A DNA stretch of 64,000 bases from Methylobacillus caricis (lineage in GTDB: Bacteria > Pseudomonadota > Gammaproteobacteria > Burkholderiales > Methylophilaceae), in the NCBI RefSeq assembly GCF_020532705.1, contig NZ_JAJAVD010000001.1:1426001-1490000 (forward strand), written 5' to 3'. Shown here piece after piece: positions 15,068 to 24,817 of the stretch. Below the pieces are notes generated by a model. It made no database searches. It was given only the letters and a program-made list of their open reading frames with translations, and had not been told where the DNA came from. Within the stretch, counting starts at the first letter, position 1. Every line of letters begins with the position of its first letter. A program made the position numbers and the translations under genes.

Positions 15068-17575
15068 CTAAATGCTCTGTAGGAGAATCCGAGGAGGCTG
15101 ATTGAGGAAACGGTGAATGCCCAACCAGGCTGCAGCTGGCACAAGGACAGCAGCGCCAGCCATGACTGTCAAGGTAGCCAGTAGATTGAAGTGGTACGGA
15201 ATGTTAAGCACCTGGCTGCTTATGTAATAGGCCAGGATAGAAGCTGCCATGCTTGCTACTATCGCAGCCAGCGCTCCAATAGTGAAGAACTCTGCCAGCA
15301 GCGCGATCACGACCTGGCGTCGCGAGGCTCCCAGCACTCTCAGCAAGGTGGCTTCACGCACCCGTTCCTCGCGGGTGGCTACCAAGGCAGCATAAAGCAC
15401 GGCCAGTCCTGTCAGTAGGCTGAATACAAACACATACTCCAGTGCATGGCTCATTTTGTTCATGATTTCGCGAACTTGATCCAGCAAGGCGGCCACATCA
15501 ATGATGGTCAGGTTGGGAAATTCACGTACTAACTGGTTCAGCAAGTTTTCCTGACCACGCCCTAAGTGGAAACTGGTGATGTAACTGGCAGGAAAATCAT
15601 TCAACACCCCAGGTGGCGTCACTGCGAAGAAATTGGCACGCATGGTGTCCCATTCGACTTTGCGCAAGCTGCTCACCTCCAGTTCCAGCCGGTTCCCCGC
15701 TACATCATAAGTGAGCTTGTCTCCAAGCTTGATGTTCAAAGACTCGGCAATTCCCTGCTCCAGTGAAAGCCATGGTTTGCCATGATCCCCGGCCTGCCAC
15801 CATGCGCCTTCAACCAATTGATTATCCTGCTGCATATCCTGCGCCCAGGAGAGGTTGAATTCGCGCTCAGCAAGACGACGCGCGCGGTCATCCTTATAAT
15901 CGTCGAGATTAATTGGCTTGGCGTTCACTTCCAGCAGGCGCGCCCTGATCATGGGGAAAATTTCCACTTGTGCCAGGCCCGCTTGATTGAAAAACTGCTT
16001 GATGCCTTCAATCTGGTCCGGCTGGATGTTGATGATGAAACGATTCGGGGCATCTTCTGGCAGCGACTGTTGCCAGCTATGCAACAAATCTCCCCGCACG
16101 ATAGAAAGCAGGATCAACGCCATCAGCCCTAGACTGAAGCCTAATACCTGGGCAACCACAAGACCAGGCCTGCGCTTCAATGCTGCAATTCCCAGCTTCC
16201 AGGAACCTGTAGTATTTTGTGGGAGGCCCGCCAGCAATTTTGTACCCAGCCACGCCAACACCGCTATGGCCAACAATAACCCTGACAGCGCCAGTAAGAC
16301 AATCCCTGCCAATTTGATATGCCCGGCCTGCCAGGAGATCAGCCCGCCCAACACTATCAGGGCTGGTAAAAATCCAAGCCAGCGTGTTTTATCCTGCTCG
16401 CCAAGGTCGCGCCGCAAAATGCGCAGTGCCGGCACATCCCGCAACCTGGACAAATGGGGCCAAACGACAGCCAGCATGGTGGCAAATCCTGAAACCAGGC
16501 CTCCCAGAGCAGGCATGAACCCCGGGCTGGGCAAGGTCTCCACCAGCAAGTTGCCAGCAAGCATTGCCAAGCCGGCCTGGGCCGCAAACCCCATCAGCAC
16601 GCCTGCACCACTGCCTAGTGCAGCAATCAGCAGGGTCTGGCTGATGAGGATGCGAAAAATGAAGTGGCGTGAGGCGCCGAAACAACGCATAAGCGCATAA
16701 GTATCGAGGCTCTTCTGCACATAAGGCTGGCTGGCAAGAAACATGGCGACCATGGCAAGAATCACGCTGACCATCGCCGCAAGGCCAAGAAACTGCTGCG
16801 CCTTTTCAAGAGCGCTACGCATTTCCGGCCGGGCATCCGCCACTGTCTGCACCTGCTCGCCCCGGCCCAGGAGTGGTTTTATCCAGGCCGCATAGTCTTC
16901 CATTACATCGCTCTCAGCTGCCAGCAGGAGTTGGTATTTAACACGGCTGCCAAATTGCACAAGGCCTGTGGATTGAATATCTGCAATATTCATGAGTACC
17001 CGTGGCGCAATGCTGAACATATCGCCACCGCGAGAAGGCTCGCGCTGCAAGATTGCCGCCACACGCATACTGAGCTCACCCACATCAAGCGCATCGCCGA
17101 TATTCACGCCAAGCTGGCTGGCAAGCCGGGGCTCTATCCAGATCGTGCCAGGTTCGGGCACGGTGTTTGTAGATATGCCGCCCGTGAGCATCTGGGAAGG
17201 TTCAACTTTTTGCTGGAGAACAGTGAGGTTTCCACGCAGGGGAAAACCGGCGCTCACAGCCTTGATTTCTGCCAGGTGGCTGTCATCTCCATGCAGGACC
17301 ATGCTCGGAAACTCCATGGTCAACGCGGTCTTCAGATCACGCTTTTCGGCCTCATCCACGTGCCTAGTCGGGATCGTCTTATCCGAAGACACCATCAGGT
17401 CGCCCCCAAGCAGCATGCTGCCCTGCCGGACCAGCGCCGATTCGATGCGGTCAGTAAAAAAACCGACAGAAGTGGTAGCCGCCACCGCCAGCATTAGCGC
17501 AAACAACAATACGCGCACTTCGCCTGAAGCCCACTGGCTGCGCAACTGGCGCCACGCTATCATGAACGCCATCAT
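15068..17575 (-). CDS. ybbP: ABC transporter permease, FtsX/YbbP type
   Basis: This large inner-membrane permease (835 residues; E. coli YbbP is 804) is built of two FtsX-like cores. A first membrane helix near 20-40 (VLLFALMLAVAATTSVGFF) precedes a periplasmic domain of about 220 residues. Two clusters of helices (about 260-450 and 470-490) then lead to a second periplasmic domain, and a final helix group ends the protein (FVFSLLTGLAVLYAALVATREERVREATLLRVLGAS). Its ATG overlaps the stop of the ATPase gene by four bases. By analogy with LolCDE and MacB it probably moves lipids or lipid-linked cargo, but the substrate is not known. Confidence 0.88.
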   Translation of the reverse strand: MMAFMIAWRQLRSQWASGEVRVLLFALMLAVAATTSVGFFTDRIESALVRQGSMLLGGDLMVSSDKTIPTRHVDEAEKRDLKTALTMEFPSMVLHGDDSHLAEIKAVSAGFPLRGNLTVLQQKVEPSQMLTGGISTNTVPEPGTIWIEPRLASQLGVNIGDALDVGELSMRVAAILQREPSRGGDMFSIAPRVLMNIADIQSTGLVQFGSRVKYQLLLAAESDVMEDYAAWIKPLLGRGEQVQTVADARPEMRSALEKAQQFLGLAAMVSVILAMVAMFLASQPYVQKSLDTYALMRCFGASRHFIFRILISQTLLIAALGSGAGVLMGFAAQAGLAMLAGNLLVETLPSPGFMPALGGLVSGFATMLAVVWPHLSRLRDVPALRILRRDLGEQDKTRWLGFLPALIVLGGLISWQAGHIKLAGIVLLALSGLLLAIAVLAWLGTKLLAGLPQNTTGSWKLGIAALKRRPGLVVAQVLGFSLGLMALILLSIVRGDLLHSWQQSLPEDAPNRFIINIQPDQIEGIKQFFNQAGLAQVEIFPMIRARLLEVNAKPINLDDYKDDRARRLAEREFNLSWAQDMQQDNQLVEGAWWQAGDHGKPWLSLEQGIAESLNIKLGDKLTYDVAGNRLELEVSSLRKVEWDTMRANFFAVTPPGVLNDFPASYITSFHLGRGQENLLNQLVREFPNLTIIDVAALLDQVREIMNKMSHALEYVFVFSLLTGLAVLYAALVATREERVREATLLRVLGASRRQVVIALLAEFFTIGALAAIVASMAASILAYYISSQVLNIPYHFNLLATLTVMAGAAVLVPAAAWLGIHRFLNQPPRILLQSI

Positions 17576-18258
17576 GCGGCAGACTCTTCATGCAGGCGTC
17601 CATCCTGCAAGCGGACAATGCGCTGGCAGCGCCGTGCAAGATTGAGGTCATGGGTGACCAGAATCAGCGTAGTACCTGCTTCAGCGTTCAGGCCAAACAA
17701 CAATTCAATAATGCGTTCACCTGTATGCTCATCAAGGTTACCTGTCGGCTCATCTGCAAACAGGATAGCGGGCTTGGGTGCAAAAGCCCGGGCAATGGCC
17801 ACCCGTTGCTGCTCTCCCCCGGACATTTGCCGAGGATAATGCGTGAGGCGCTGGGCAAGGCCTACCCGCTCCAGGGCACTCAATGCCTGCTCCCTGGCAT
17901 CGGCGCGTCCCGCAAGCTGCAACGGCAACATGACATTTTCCAGGGCAGTCAGAGAAGGTATCAATTGGAAAGACTGAAAGACAAACCCCATACTGCGTCC
18001 ACGCACGGCAGCTCGGCCATCTTCGTCCAGGCTACTGATTTCCATTCCCTCGATCAGCACTTTTCCGCCACTGGGACTGTCCAACCCGGCAAGCAAGCCC
18101 AGCAAGGTGGATTTACCGGATCCGGAACTGCCGATAATGGCAAGTTTTTCACCAAATGGTACTTTCAACTGCAAGACATTCAGAATATCGAGCCTGCCAG
18201 CACTATTTTCGATATATTTATCCAGATCAACCGCTTCTACTGCCAAAGGTGTTTGCAT
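17572..18258 (-). CDS. ybbA: ABC transporter ATP-binding protein, YbbA/LolD type
   Basis: This cytoplasmic ATPase (228 residues) partners the adjacent FtsX-type permease. Walker A is GSSGSGKST, the signature is MSGGEQQRVAIARAF, and Walker B is ILFADEPTGNLDEHTG, all typical of the LolD/MacB/YbbA group. I start at ATG 18258; a TTG directly before it is in frame. The start lies only a few bases from the divergent tesA start, so each promoter must lie inside the other gene. The tesA-ybbA-ybbP arrangement is also found in E. coli. Confidence 0.92.
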   Translation of the reverse strand: MQTPLAVEAVDLDKYIENSAGRLDILNVLQLKVPFGEKLAIIGSSGSGKSTLLGLLAGLDSPSGGKVLIEGMEISSLDEDGRAAVRGRSMGFVFQSFQLIPSLTALENVMLPLQLAGRADAREQALSALERVGLAQRLTHYPRQMSGGEQQRVAIARAFAPKPAILFADEPTGNLDEHTGERIIELLFGLNAEAGTTLILVTHDLNLARRCQRIVRLQDGRLHEESAA

Positions 18259-18263
18259 CAATG

Positions 18264-18890
18264 ATGTTCCGTTCCATATTTGTATTGATTGTGGCCTGCT
18301 TCGGCTTTATCCCGGCAGCCCATGCCGCCACCATTCTCGTTTATGGCGATAGCCTCTCCGCTGCTTATGGCATTCCCCGTGAACAAGGATGGGTCACTCT
18401 GCTGCAGACTCGCCTCAAAGAGCACAAGCTGGATTATGCCGTAGTCAATGCCAGCATTAGCGGCGAAACCACGACAGGCGGGTTGAGCCGCATATCAGGC
18501 GCACTCAAGCAACACAAACCAGACTGGGTCATTATCGAACTTGGCGCCAATGACGGCTTGCGCGGATTGCCTGTAAACGATGTACGCAAAAACCTCACTG
18601 CCATGATCAAGGCCAGCCAACAAGCCAATGCAAATATCCTGCTGGTCGGCATGATGATTCCGCCTAACTATGGCCCTAAATACACGCGGGAGTTCAGTAG
18701 CACCTATACTGAACTGGCCAAGGAGTTTAATCTGCCCCTGGTAAGCTTCCTGCTGGAAGGCGTTGCAGGACAGGTAGAGCTGACCCAGGATGATGGCTTG
18801 CATCCAAAAGCCTCTGCCCAGCCAAAGATTTTGGACAATGTTTGGAAAATCCTACAGCCAGCACTCAAGAAAACCGCCTCTTCATCCTGA
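18264..18890 (+). CDS. tesA: Periplasmic GDSL lysophospholipase/arylesterase TesA
   Basis: This SGNH hydrolase, exported to the periplasm, acts on acyl-CoA, lysophospholipid and aryl esters. From ATG 18264 there are 208 residues, matching E. coli pre-TesA. The signal peptide is about 1-21 (FVLIVACFGFIPAAHA, cleaved before TILVYG). Catalytic Ser30 lies in GDSLS, the oxyanion Asn96 in GAND, and Asp177 and His180 in DGLH. A second ATG three bases upstream is equally possible. The gene is divergent from ybbA with almost no intergenic DNA. The link to the ABC exporter suggests envelope lipid handling. Confidence 0.94.
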   Translation: MFRSIFVLIVACFGFIPAAHAATILVYGDSLSAAYGIPREQGWVTLLQTRLKEHKLDYAVVNASISGETTTGGLSRISGALKQHKPDWVIIELGANDGLRGLPVNDVRKNLTAMIKASQQANANILLVGMMIPPNYGPKYTREFSSTYTELAKEFNLPLVSFLLEGVAGQVELTQDDGLHPKASAQPKILDNVWKILQPALKKTASSS

Positions 18891-18903
18891 CCACACCATT
18901 CAG

Positions 18904-20256
18904 CTATGCGAGAGGTTCCCACTCAACCACCAGGCCCATCTCGTTTTTCATGGCCTGAAACTCACATGCCACCCCTATGCCTGGCACAATCAACAGCTGG
19001 TCACCGCTATAGAGCAATGGCAGGCATTCTCTCTGCCAGGGAGGCACACGGCTTTCCTGGTACAAATGTCTGAGCGTACGAGTCGGACGGTGGGCATCCG
19101 GCTTGAAACGCTCTCCGCCGCTGCGATGTCGAACCGTCAGCGTCTTGGTTGCCAGGCGCTCAAGCGCAAGGCCTCTGCCCATTTGCCTGGAGAAAAGCAA
19201 GCGGCCATTATTCGGCAACACTAGCTCTTCTTCACCTTGCCATTGCAAGGCGATGGCATCATTCACCTGGCCTGCAATTTCTATGCATGCCCATCCCTGA
19301 TAACGGCGCAACCAGGCATTACCCGCCACCAGCACCTTGAGCTGGGAACCGGGCCTTGCAACCAGCAACTGTTGCAGCATTTCCTGTATGCGCGTCGCGC
19401 TCGGCAATGGCAACTGGTTCAAGGACAGCCACCAGCGCAACAGGTTCCGGCTGCGAGGTGAAGACAATTGGGCAAGCACGGCAATATCCAACTGATTATT
19501 GACCAAGGCCTGTTTGGCATCGATTTGTGCCAGGTCATCCAGCAAATCCGCAGCTTCCGCCAAATGTACAGCCGAACGGGCAAAGGTGCGCTTTACTGCA
19601 GGGAACCTCTGCTCCATATAGGGCAATAGCTGGTGACGGCAATAGTTGCGGTCATAGCTAAGGTCAAGGTTGCTTTCATCTTCTATCCATTGCAAATCAA
19701 GTTGCCTGGCAAATGACAGCAAATCAGCACGAGCGACATCAAGCAAAGGGCGCAACAGGCGTCGCTCGGCATCCTGCATGGCCATGGCGGCTAGGCCTTT
19801 GCTACCGGCGCCGCGCAAGAGTTGCAGCAACAGCGTTTCTGCCTGGTCATCCTGATGATGTGCGAGCATGATATGGTCAGCACTACTGGAAAAAAGTGCC
19901 TGATACCGGGCTTCGCGTGCAGCTGCCTCTATGCCCTTGCCGCTGTCCTGATCAACATCAACGCGGCAGCAAGTGAAAAGGACGCCCAGCCGTTCGCAAA
20001 CCTGCTGACAGAAGCCGGCCCAGGCATCTGCGTTGTAGCTTAAGCCATGATGTACATACATGGCCTGCAATATGAAATTATGCTTTTTCCTGGCTTCAGC
20101 AAGCAGCTCCAGCAGCACCCGTGAATCCAGCCCTCCACTGAATGCTGCGAGCAATGTCTGGCCTGCCTGGATATGCGCGGATAGAAAACCGGAGAGATGA
20201 TTGCGCAAGACATCAGGGTTGATGCCAGCGCTAGGAGTAGTTTCAGCCAGGGCCAT
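18904..20256 (-). CDS. tilS: tRNA(Ile)-lysidine synthetase TilS
   Basis: TilS makes lysidine at C34 of tRNA-Ile(CAU), switching codon reading from AUG to AUA; it is essential. The PP-loop SGGLDS (40-45) lies near the N-terminus, with HHQDDQAETLLLQLLRG next. The C-terminal substrate-binding domain ends about MGLVVEWEP. I chose ATG 20256, which has AGGG at a good distance. A GTG at 20280, one base after the accA stop, is also in frame. It is the last gene of a dnaE-accA-tilS run. Confidence 0.95.
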   Translation of the reverse strand: MALAETTPSAGINPDVLRNHLSGFLSAHIQAGQTLLAAFSGGLDSRVLLELLAEARKKHNFILQAMYVHHGLSYNADAWAGFCQQVCERLGVLFTCCRVDVDQDSGKGIEAAAREARYQALFSSSADHIMLAHHQDDQAETLLLQLLRGAGSKGLAAMAMQDAERRLLRPLLDVARADLLSFARQLDLQWIEDESNLDLSYDRNYCRHQLLPYMEQRFPAVKRTFARSAVHLAEAADLLDDLAQIDAKQALVNNQLDIAVLAQLSSPRSRNLLRWWLSLNQLPLPSATRIQEMLQQLLVARPGSQLKVLVAGNAWLRRYQGWACIEIAGQVNDAIALQWQGEEELVLPNNGRLLFSRQMGRGLALERLATKTLTVRHRSGGERFKPDAHRPTRTLRHLYQESRVPPWQRECLPLLYSGDQLLIVPGIGVACEFQAMKNEMGLVVEWEPLA

Positions 20257-20281
20257 TAGCGGCCCTGATGCATGAATCACG

Positions 20282-21271
20282 TTATTTGACAGGGGATTCC
20301 TTGAACTTGCCATAGCTCATGAGGCGGTCATAGCGAGTTGCCAGCAAGTTGTCGATGGATTTCACCTGCAAATGGCTCAACTCGTCAGCCAAGGCCCGGC
20401 GCAGGCTCTGCATCATGTCCTCAGGCGCGCGGTGTGCGCCGCCCATGGGTTCAGGCACGATACGATCCACCAGGCCAAAAGCCTTGAGGCGCGTTGCAGT
20501 AATTCCCAGGGTTTCTGCCGCTTCAGATGCCTTGTCTGCGCTCTTCCACAAAATGGAGGCACATCCTTCAGGAGAAATGACTGAATAGGTTGAATATTGC
20601 AGCATCATCAAGTGGTCCACCACGCCCAGTGCCAAGGCCCCACCCGAACCTCCTTCACCAATAATCACGCCGATGATGGGCACCCTCAGTTCGGCCATCA
20701 CATAGAGATTGCGCGCAATTGCTTCCGATTGCCCGCGTTCCTCGGCCCCAATGCCAGGATAAGCTCCCGGCGTGTCAATCAACGTGATAATGGGCATGCC
20801 GAACTTTTCGGCCAGGCGATAGAGACGCAAGGCTTTGCGGTATCCCTCAGGGCGCGGCATGCCGAAATTACGGTACTGGCGTTCCTTGACGTCACGCCCT
20901 TTCTGGTGACCGATCACCATCACGGACTGGCCGTCAAAACGGGCGATACCGCCGACAATGGCAGGATCGTCGGAAAAGGCGCGGTCTCCATGCAACTCTT
21001 CAAAATCAGTAAAGATGCCGCGGATGTAATCCAGGGTATAGGGACGTTGAGGATGACGGGCTACCTGGGAAATTTGCCAGGCAGTGAGCTTGGCATAAAT
21101 ATCCTTGGTGAGCGTCTTGTTTTTCTGCTGCAAGCGTTCAATCTCTTCAGAGATATCAAGCGCAGAATCATCCTGCACATAGCGCAGCTCCTCAATCTTG
21201 GCTTCCAGCTCGGCAATTGGCTGTTCGAATTCGAGGAAACTGGTTTTCACATTGTTGGTTTTGACGTTCAT
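20282..21271 (-). CDS. accA: Acetyl-CoA carboxylase carboxyltransferase subunit alpha
   Basis: AccA and AccD form the carboxyltransferase that moves CO2 from biotin-AccB to acetyl-CoA, the first step of fatty acid synthesis. There are 329 residues (E. coli 319). Blocks include [16 protein letters not shown] near the start, [48 protein letters not shown] split by variable loops, and [12 protein letters not shown]. The ATG at 21271 gives the usual N-terminus. It starts five bases after the dnaE stop, and dnaE-accA linkage is conserved in many proteobacteria. Confidence 0.97.
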   Translation of the reverse strand: MNVKTNNVKTSFLEFEQPIAELEAKIEELRYVQDDSALDISEEIERLQQKNKTLTKDIYAKLTAWQISQVARHPQRPYTLDYIRGIFTDFEELHGDRAFSDDPAIVGGIARFDGQSVMVIGHQKGRDVKERQYRNFGMPRPEGYRKALRLYRLAEKFGMPIITLIDTPGAYPGIGAEERGQSEAIARNLYVMAELRVPIIGVIIGEGGSGGALALGVVDHLMMLQYSTYSVISPEGCASILWKSADKASEAAETLGITATRLKAFGLVDRIVPEPMGGAHRAPEDMMQSLRRALADELSHLQVKSIDNLLATRYDRLMSYGKFKESPVK

Positions 21272-21276
21272 ATGTA

Positions 21277-24200
21277 TCAATTATAAAGGATTTTTACGTT
21301 TTCATCGCTAAGCCAGCTACGCAGCCCATGCAATAATTCATCATGCAGTTCTACCCGCCACGCATCGCTCAGCATCAGCTCGACCCTGGCCTGCTGGTTA
21401 TGGTACTCCACCTTTATCGCGCAGCCACGACCGGATTCTGGGTTTCCGGCTTTGCAGTATGGGGTCAGCAGATCGCGTAGCTTGACTGCATCCGCCTGCC
21501 CATTGCAGGAAATCTTCAACAAATTGGCGTAGGCGCTACGCGCGCTGGCAATATCACTGAGCCTGCGCGCATTGACACGCAAGCCACCGGAAAAATCATC
21601 ATGACTGACGCGGCCCTCAACGATCAACAATTGATCCTCCTTCAGCAGGGCCGCATTTTCATTCAGCAATTCATTCCCGACCACAATATCAATACGGCCA
21701 GCCATGTCATCCAGTGTCACGATTGCCATCTTGCCACGGCCTGTCATGCGCACACGGATGCCCATCACCACTCCGGCGAGCAATTGTGACTGATCGCTGG
21801 GTTTCAGGCTGGCGAGGTTATTGCGGACAAAAGTGGCGACTTCCTTCTGGTATGCCGAATAAGGATGCCCGCTGAAATAGAACCCCAAGGCAAGCTTTTC
21901 TTCCTGCAAACGCTGTTTTTCCAGCCATTCTGGCGTGTCCGGCAGTACATGGGCAGCGCTATCGACGATAGAACCGAACAGGCTATCCTGCCCGGTTGCC
22001 GCGCCGCTTTGCTCAGCAGCGCTGATCGCCAGGCTGACTCCTGCCAGCAAGGCCGCGCGGTTGGGCTCCAGCTTGTCAAAAGCGCCAGCACGTATCAGGG
22101 ACTCAATCACGCGACGATTCACTTTGCGCAAGTCCAGACGGCTGCAGAAGTCAAACAGATCCTTGAAGTCACCGTCCTCCTTGCGTGCTGCCAATATGAT
22201 TTCAATCGCGGCCCATCCAGTGCCCTTGATGGCCCCCAGGCCATACAATATCTGCTTGGCATTGACCGGCTTGAATCGGAACTCGCTGCGGTTGATATCT
22301 GGCGGCAATACTTCCAGGCCGTTGGCCAGGCAATCGTCAAAGAACAAATGGACATTGTCCGTATTGTTCATGTCTGCCGACATGGTGGCAGCCAGGAAGG
22401 CAGCAGGATAGTGTGCCTTCAGATAGGCTGTGTGGTAAGCCACCAGGGCATAGGCTGCTGCATGTGACTTGTTGAAGCCATAGCTGGCAAATTTCTCCAT
22501 CAAGTCAAAAAGATCGGCTGCCTGCTTTTCCGGGGTACCGTTCCTGATCGCCCCTTCCACGAAGACGGCACGCTGTGCGTCCATCTCCTCCTTCTTTTTC
22601 TTGCCCATGGCACGCCGCAGCAAGTCAGCGCCACCCAGGCTGTAACCAGCGACTACCTGGGCAATCTGCATCACCTGCTCCTGGTAAACCATGATGCCGT
22701 AGGTTTCCTTGAGAATAGGCTCAGTCGCAGGATGCGGATATTCTACGCGTTGCAACCCATGCTTGCGACGGCAGAAATCGGGAATCAGGTCCATCGGACC
22801 GGGCCGGTAAAGCGCGACCAGGGCGATAATGTCTTCAAAGCAGTCTGGCTTGGCCTGTTTCAGCATGTCCTTCATGCCGCGCGATTCCAGCTGGAACACG
22901 GCCGTGGTATTGGCTGCCTTGAGTAACTGATAGGACGGCTTGTCGTCTATCGGCAAGGTCTCGAAATCCAGAGATGGCAGCCCTTGCTCCGCACGTTGCA
23001 GATTGGCATTTTCCAGCGCCATATCCAATATGGTGAGCGTACGCAAGCCAAGAAAGTCGAACTTGACCAGGCCAACCGCTTCAACATCATCCTTGTCATA
23101 CTGGCTGACCATGCTCTCACCACCAGCCTGGCAATATACCGGCGAGAAGTCGGAAATCTTGCCAGGAGAAATCAGCACACCACCGGCATGCATGCCGATA
23201 TTACGTGTCAAACCCTCCAGCCTGAGCGCCAGTTCCAGCAACTCGGCAACCTCTTCTTCCTGCTCGCGGCGCTCTTTCAGCTGGGGTTCTTTTTCCAGTG
23301 CATCACTGAGGGTGATGCCCAATTCATTGGGAATGAGTTTTGCAACGCTATCAACAAAGTTGAACGGCAGGTCCAGCACACGGCCTACGTCGCGAATGAC
23401 GGCCTTGGCGGCCATGGTACCGAAAGTTGCAATCTGCGATACCGCATCAAGGCCATACTTGCGCTTGACGTAGTCAATGACGCGATCCCGCCCCTCCTGA
23501 CAAAAGTCGATATCAAAGTCGGGCATGGAAACCCGCTCGGGGTTGAGGAAACGCTCGAACAGCAAGGCATAGCGCAGAGGATCAAGGTCGGTAATCCCAA
23601 GACTATAGGCCACCACAGATCCGGCCCCAGAACCACGGCCCGGTCCTACCGGCACGCCATTGTTCTTGGCCCAGTTGATGAAGTCAGCCACGATCAGGAA
23701 ATAACCAGGGAATCCCATCTGAATGATGATGCTGGTTTCGAACTCCAGGCGTGTCAGGTATTCAGGGCGTTTGGCATTGCGCCTGGCCTCATCCGGATAC
23801 AGCACCTGCAGGCGCTTTTCCAGGCCTTCCTTGGCCTGGACCACCAGATACTCGTCCAGGCTTTCGCCATTGGGCGTAGGGAATTGCGGCAAATAATTCT
23901 TGCCCAGGGTCAATGTAAGGTTGCAACGCTTGGCAATCTCGATGGTATTCGCCAGTGCTTCAGGAATATCAGCGAACAATTCCGCCATCTGGGCCTGTGT
24001 CTTGAAGTATTGCTCTTGCGTAAAGTGCTTGGGACGACGTTTGTCCGCCAGCACATAGCCTTCAGCAATGCACACGCGGGCTTCATGGGCCTTGAAATCA
24101 TCCGGCTCCACGAACTGGATGGGATGGGTAGCCACCACTGGCAATCCAGCCTCGCTCGCCAGCACCAATGCCTGGGAGATATAGGCTTCCTGCTGTGGAT

Positions 24201-24726
24201 GCCCCGCGCGTTGCAACTCTATATAAAAACGCTGAGGGAACAGCTCAGCCCAAGCTGCTGCCAATTGCTGTGCATGAGCCATATTTCCCTGTATCAGGGC
24301 CTGGCCGATATCGCCGCTGATGGCGCCCGAGAGCATCAATAGCCCTTCGGTGCCGGAATCAACCAGCCATTCACGCTTTATTTCAGCCCGCCCACGGTAC
24401 TGGTTTTGCAGGAATGCGCGTGACAATAACTCACAAAGGTGCAGATAGCCCACATGGGTCTGGCAAAGCAGTAGCAGACGATAAGGTTGATCGCGCTTGG
24501 TTTCGTTTTCCAGCCAGACATCACAACCGAGCAAGGGCTTGATGCCTTTGCCACGGGCAGACTTATAGAATTTGACAGCACCGAACAGGTTGCTGAGATC
24601 AGTCAGGGCAAGTGCGGGCATCTGGTCAGCCACTGCATGCTTGACGTAATCGCCGATGCGCACGGTGCCATCAACCACGGAATACTCGCTATGACAGCGC
24701 AGATGGATGAATGAAGGATTGGACAT
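21277..24726 (-). CDS. dnaE: DNA polymerase III alpha subunit
   Basis: This is the replicative polymerase, at 1149 residues (E. coli 1160). Domains in order are PHP ([15 protein letters not shown] onward), palm with the [19 protein letters not shown] catalytic aspartates, fingers, the beta-binding region, and an OB domain near the end ([20 protein letters not shown]). [27 protein letters not shown], in shorter pieces, is a standard polymerase III block. The gene heads the dnaE-accA-tilS run. A run of 452 open codons on the opposite strand is a codon-bias shadow. Confidence 0.98.
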   Translation of the reverse strand: MSNPSFIHLRCHSEYSVVDGTVRIGDYVKHAVADQMPALALTDLSNLFGAVKFYKSARGKGIKPLLGCDVWLENETKRDQPYRLLLLCQTHVGYLHLCELLSRAFLQNQYRGRAEIKREWLVDSGTEGLLMLSGAISGDIGQALIQGNMAHAQQLAAAWAELFPQRFYIELQRAGHPQQEAYISQALVLASEAGLPVVATHPIQFVEPDDFKAHEARVCIAEGYVLADKRRPKHFTQEQYFKTQAQMAELFADIPEALANTIEIAKRCNLTLTLGKNYLPQFPTPNGESLDEYLVVQAKEGLEKRLQVLYPDEARRNAKRPEYLTRLEFETSIIIQMGFPGYFLIVADFINWAKNNGVPVGPGRGSGAGSVVAYSLGITDLDPLRYALLFERFLNPERVSMPDFDIDFCQEGRDRVIDYVKRKYGLDAVSQIATFGTMAAKAVIRDVGRVLDLPFNFVDSVAKLIPNELGITLSDALEKEPQLKERREQEEEVAELLELALRLEGLTRNIGMHAGGVLISPGKISDFSPVYCQAGGESMVSQYDKDDVEAVGLVKFDFLGLRTLTILDMALENANLQRAEQGLPSLDFETLPIDDKPSYQLLKAANTTAVFQLESRGMKDMLKQAKPDCFEDIIALVALYRPGPMDLIPDFCRRKHGLQRVEYPHPATEPILKETYGIMVYQEQVMQIAQVVAGYSLGGADLLRRAMGKKKKEEMDAQRAVFVEGAIRNGTPEKQAADLFDLMEKFASYGFNKSHAAAYALVAYHTAYLKAHYPAAFLAATMSADMNNTDNVHLFFDDCLANGLEVLPPDINRSEFRFKPVNAKQILYGLGAIKGTGWAAIEIILAARKEDGDFKDLFDFCSRLDLRKVNRRVIESLIRAGAFDKLEPNRAALLAGVSLAISAAEQSGAATGQDSLFGSIVDSAAHVLPDTPEWLEKQRLQEEKLALGFYFSGHPYSAYQKEVATFVRNNLASLKPSDQSQLLAGVVMGIRVRMTGRGKMAIVTLDDMAGRIDIVVGNELLNENAALLKEDQLLIVEGRVSHDDFSGGLRVNARRLSDIASARSAYANLLKISCNGQADAVKLRDLLTPYCKAGNPESGRGCAIKVEYHNQQARVELMLSDAWRVELHDELLHGLRSWLSDENVKILYN

Positions 24727-24817
24727 ACAGCTGGAATTTTACCTTATTCAGATGACCTTGATGGCATCATCTATGGCGAAAATTGCTAGCCGCTTCATGC
24801 AAAAGGCTTTTTCCCAA

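Noticed and set aside
22984-24342. Open frame of 452 codons antisense to dnaE
   Set aside because: It lies wholly within dnaE, has no ribosome site and its product resembles nothing; long antisense frames follow from the codon bias of dnaE.
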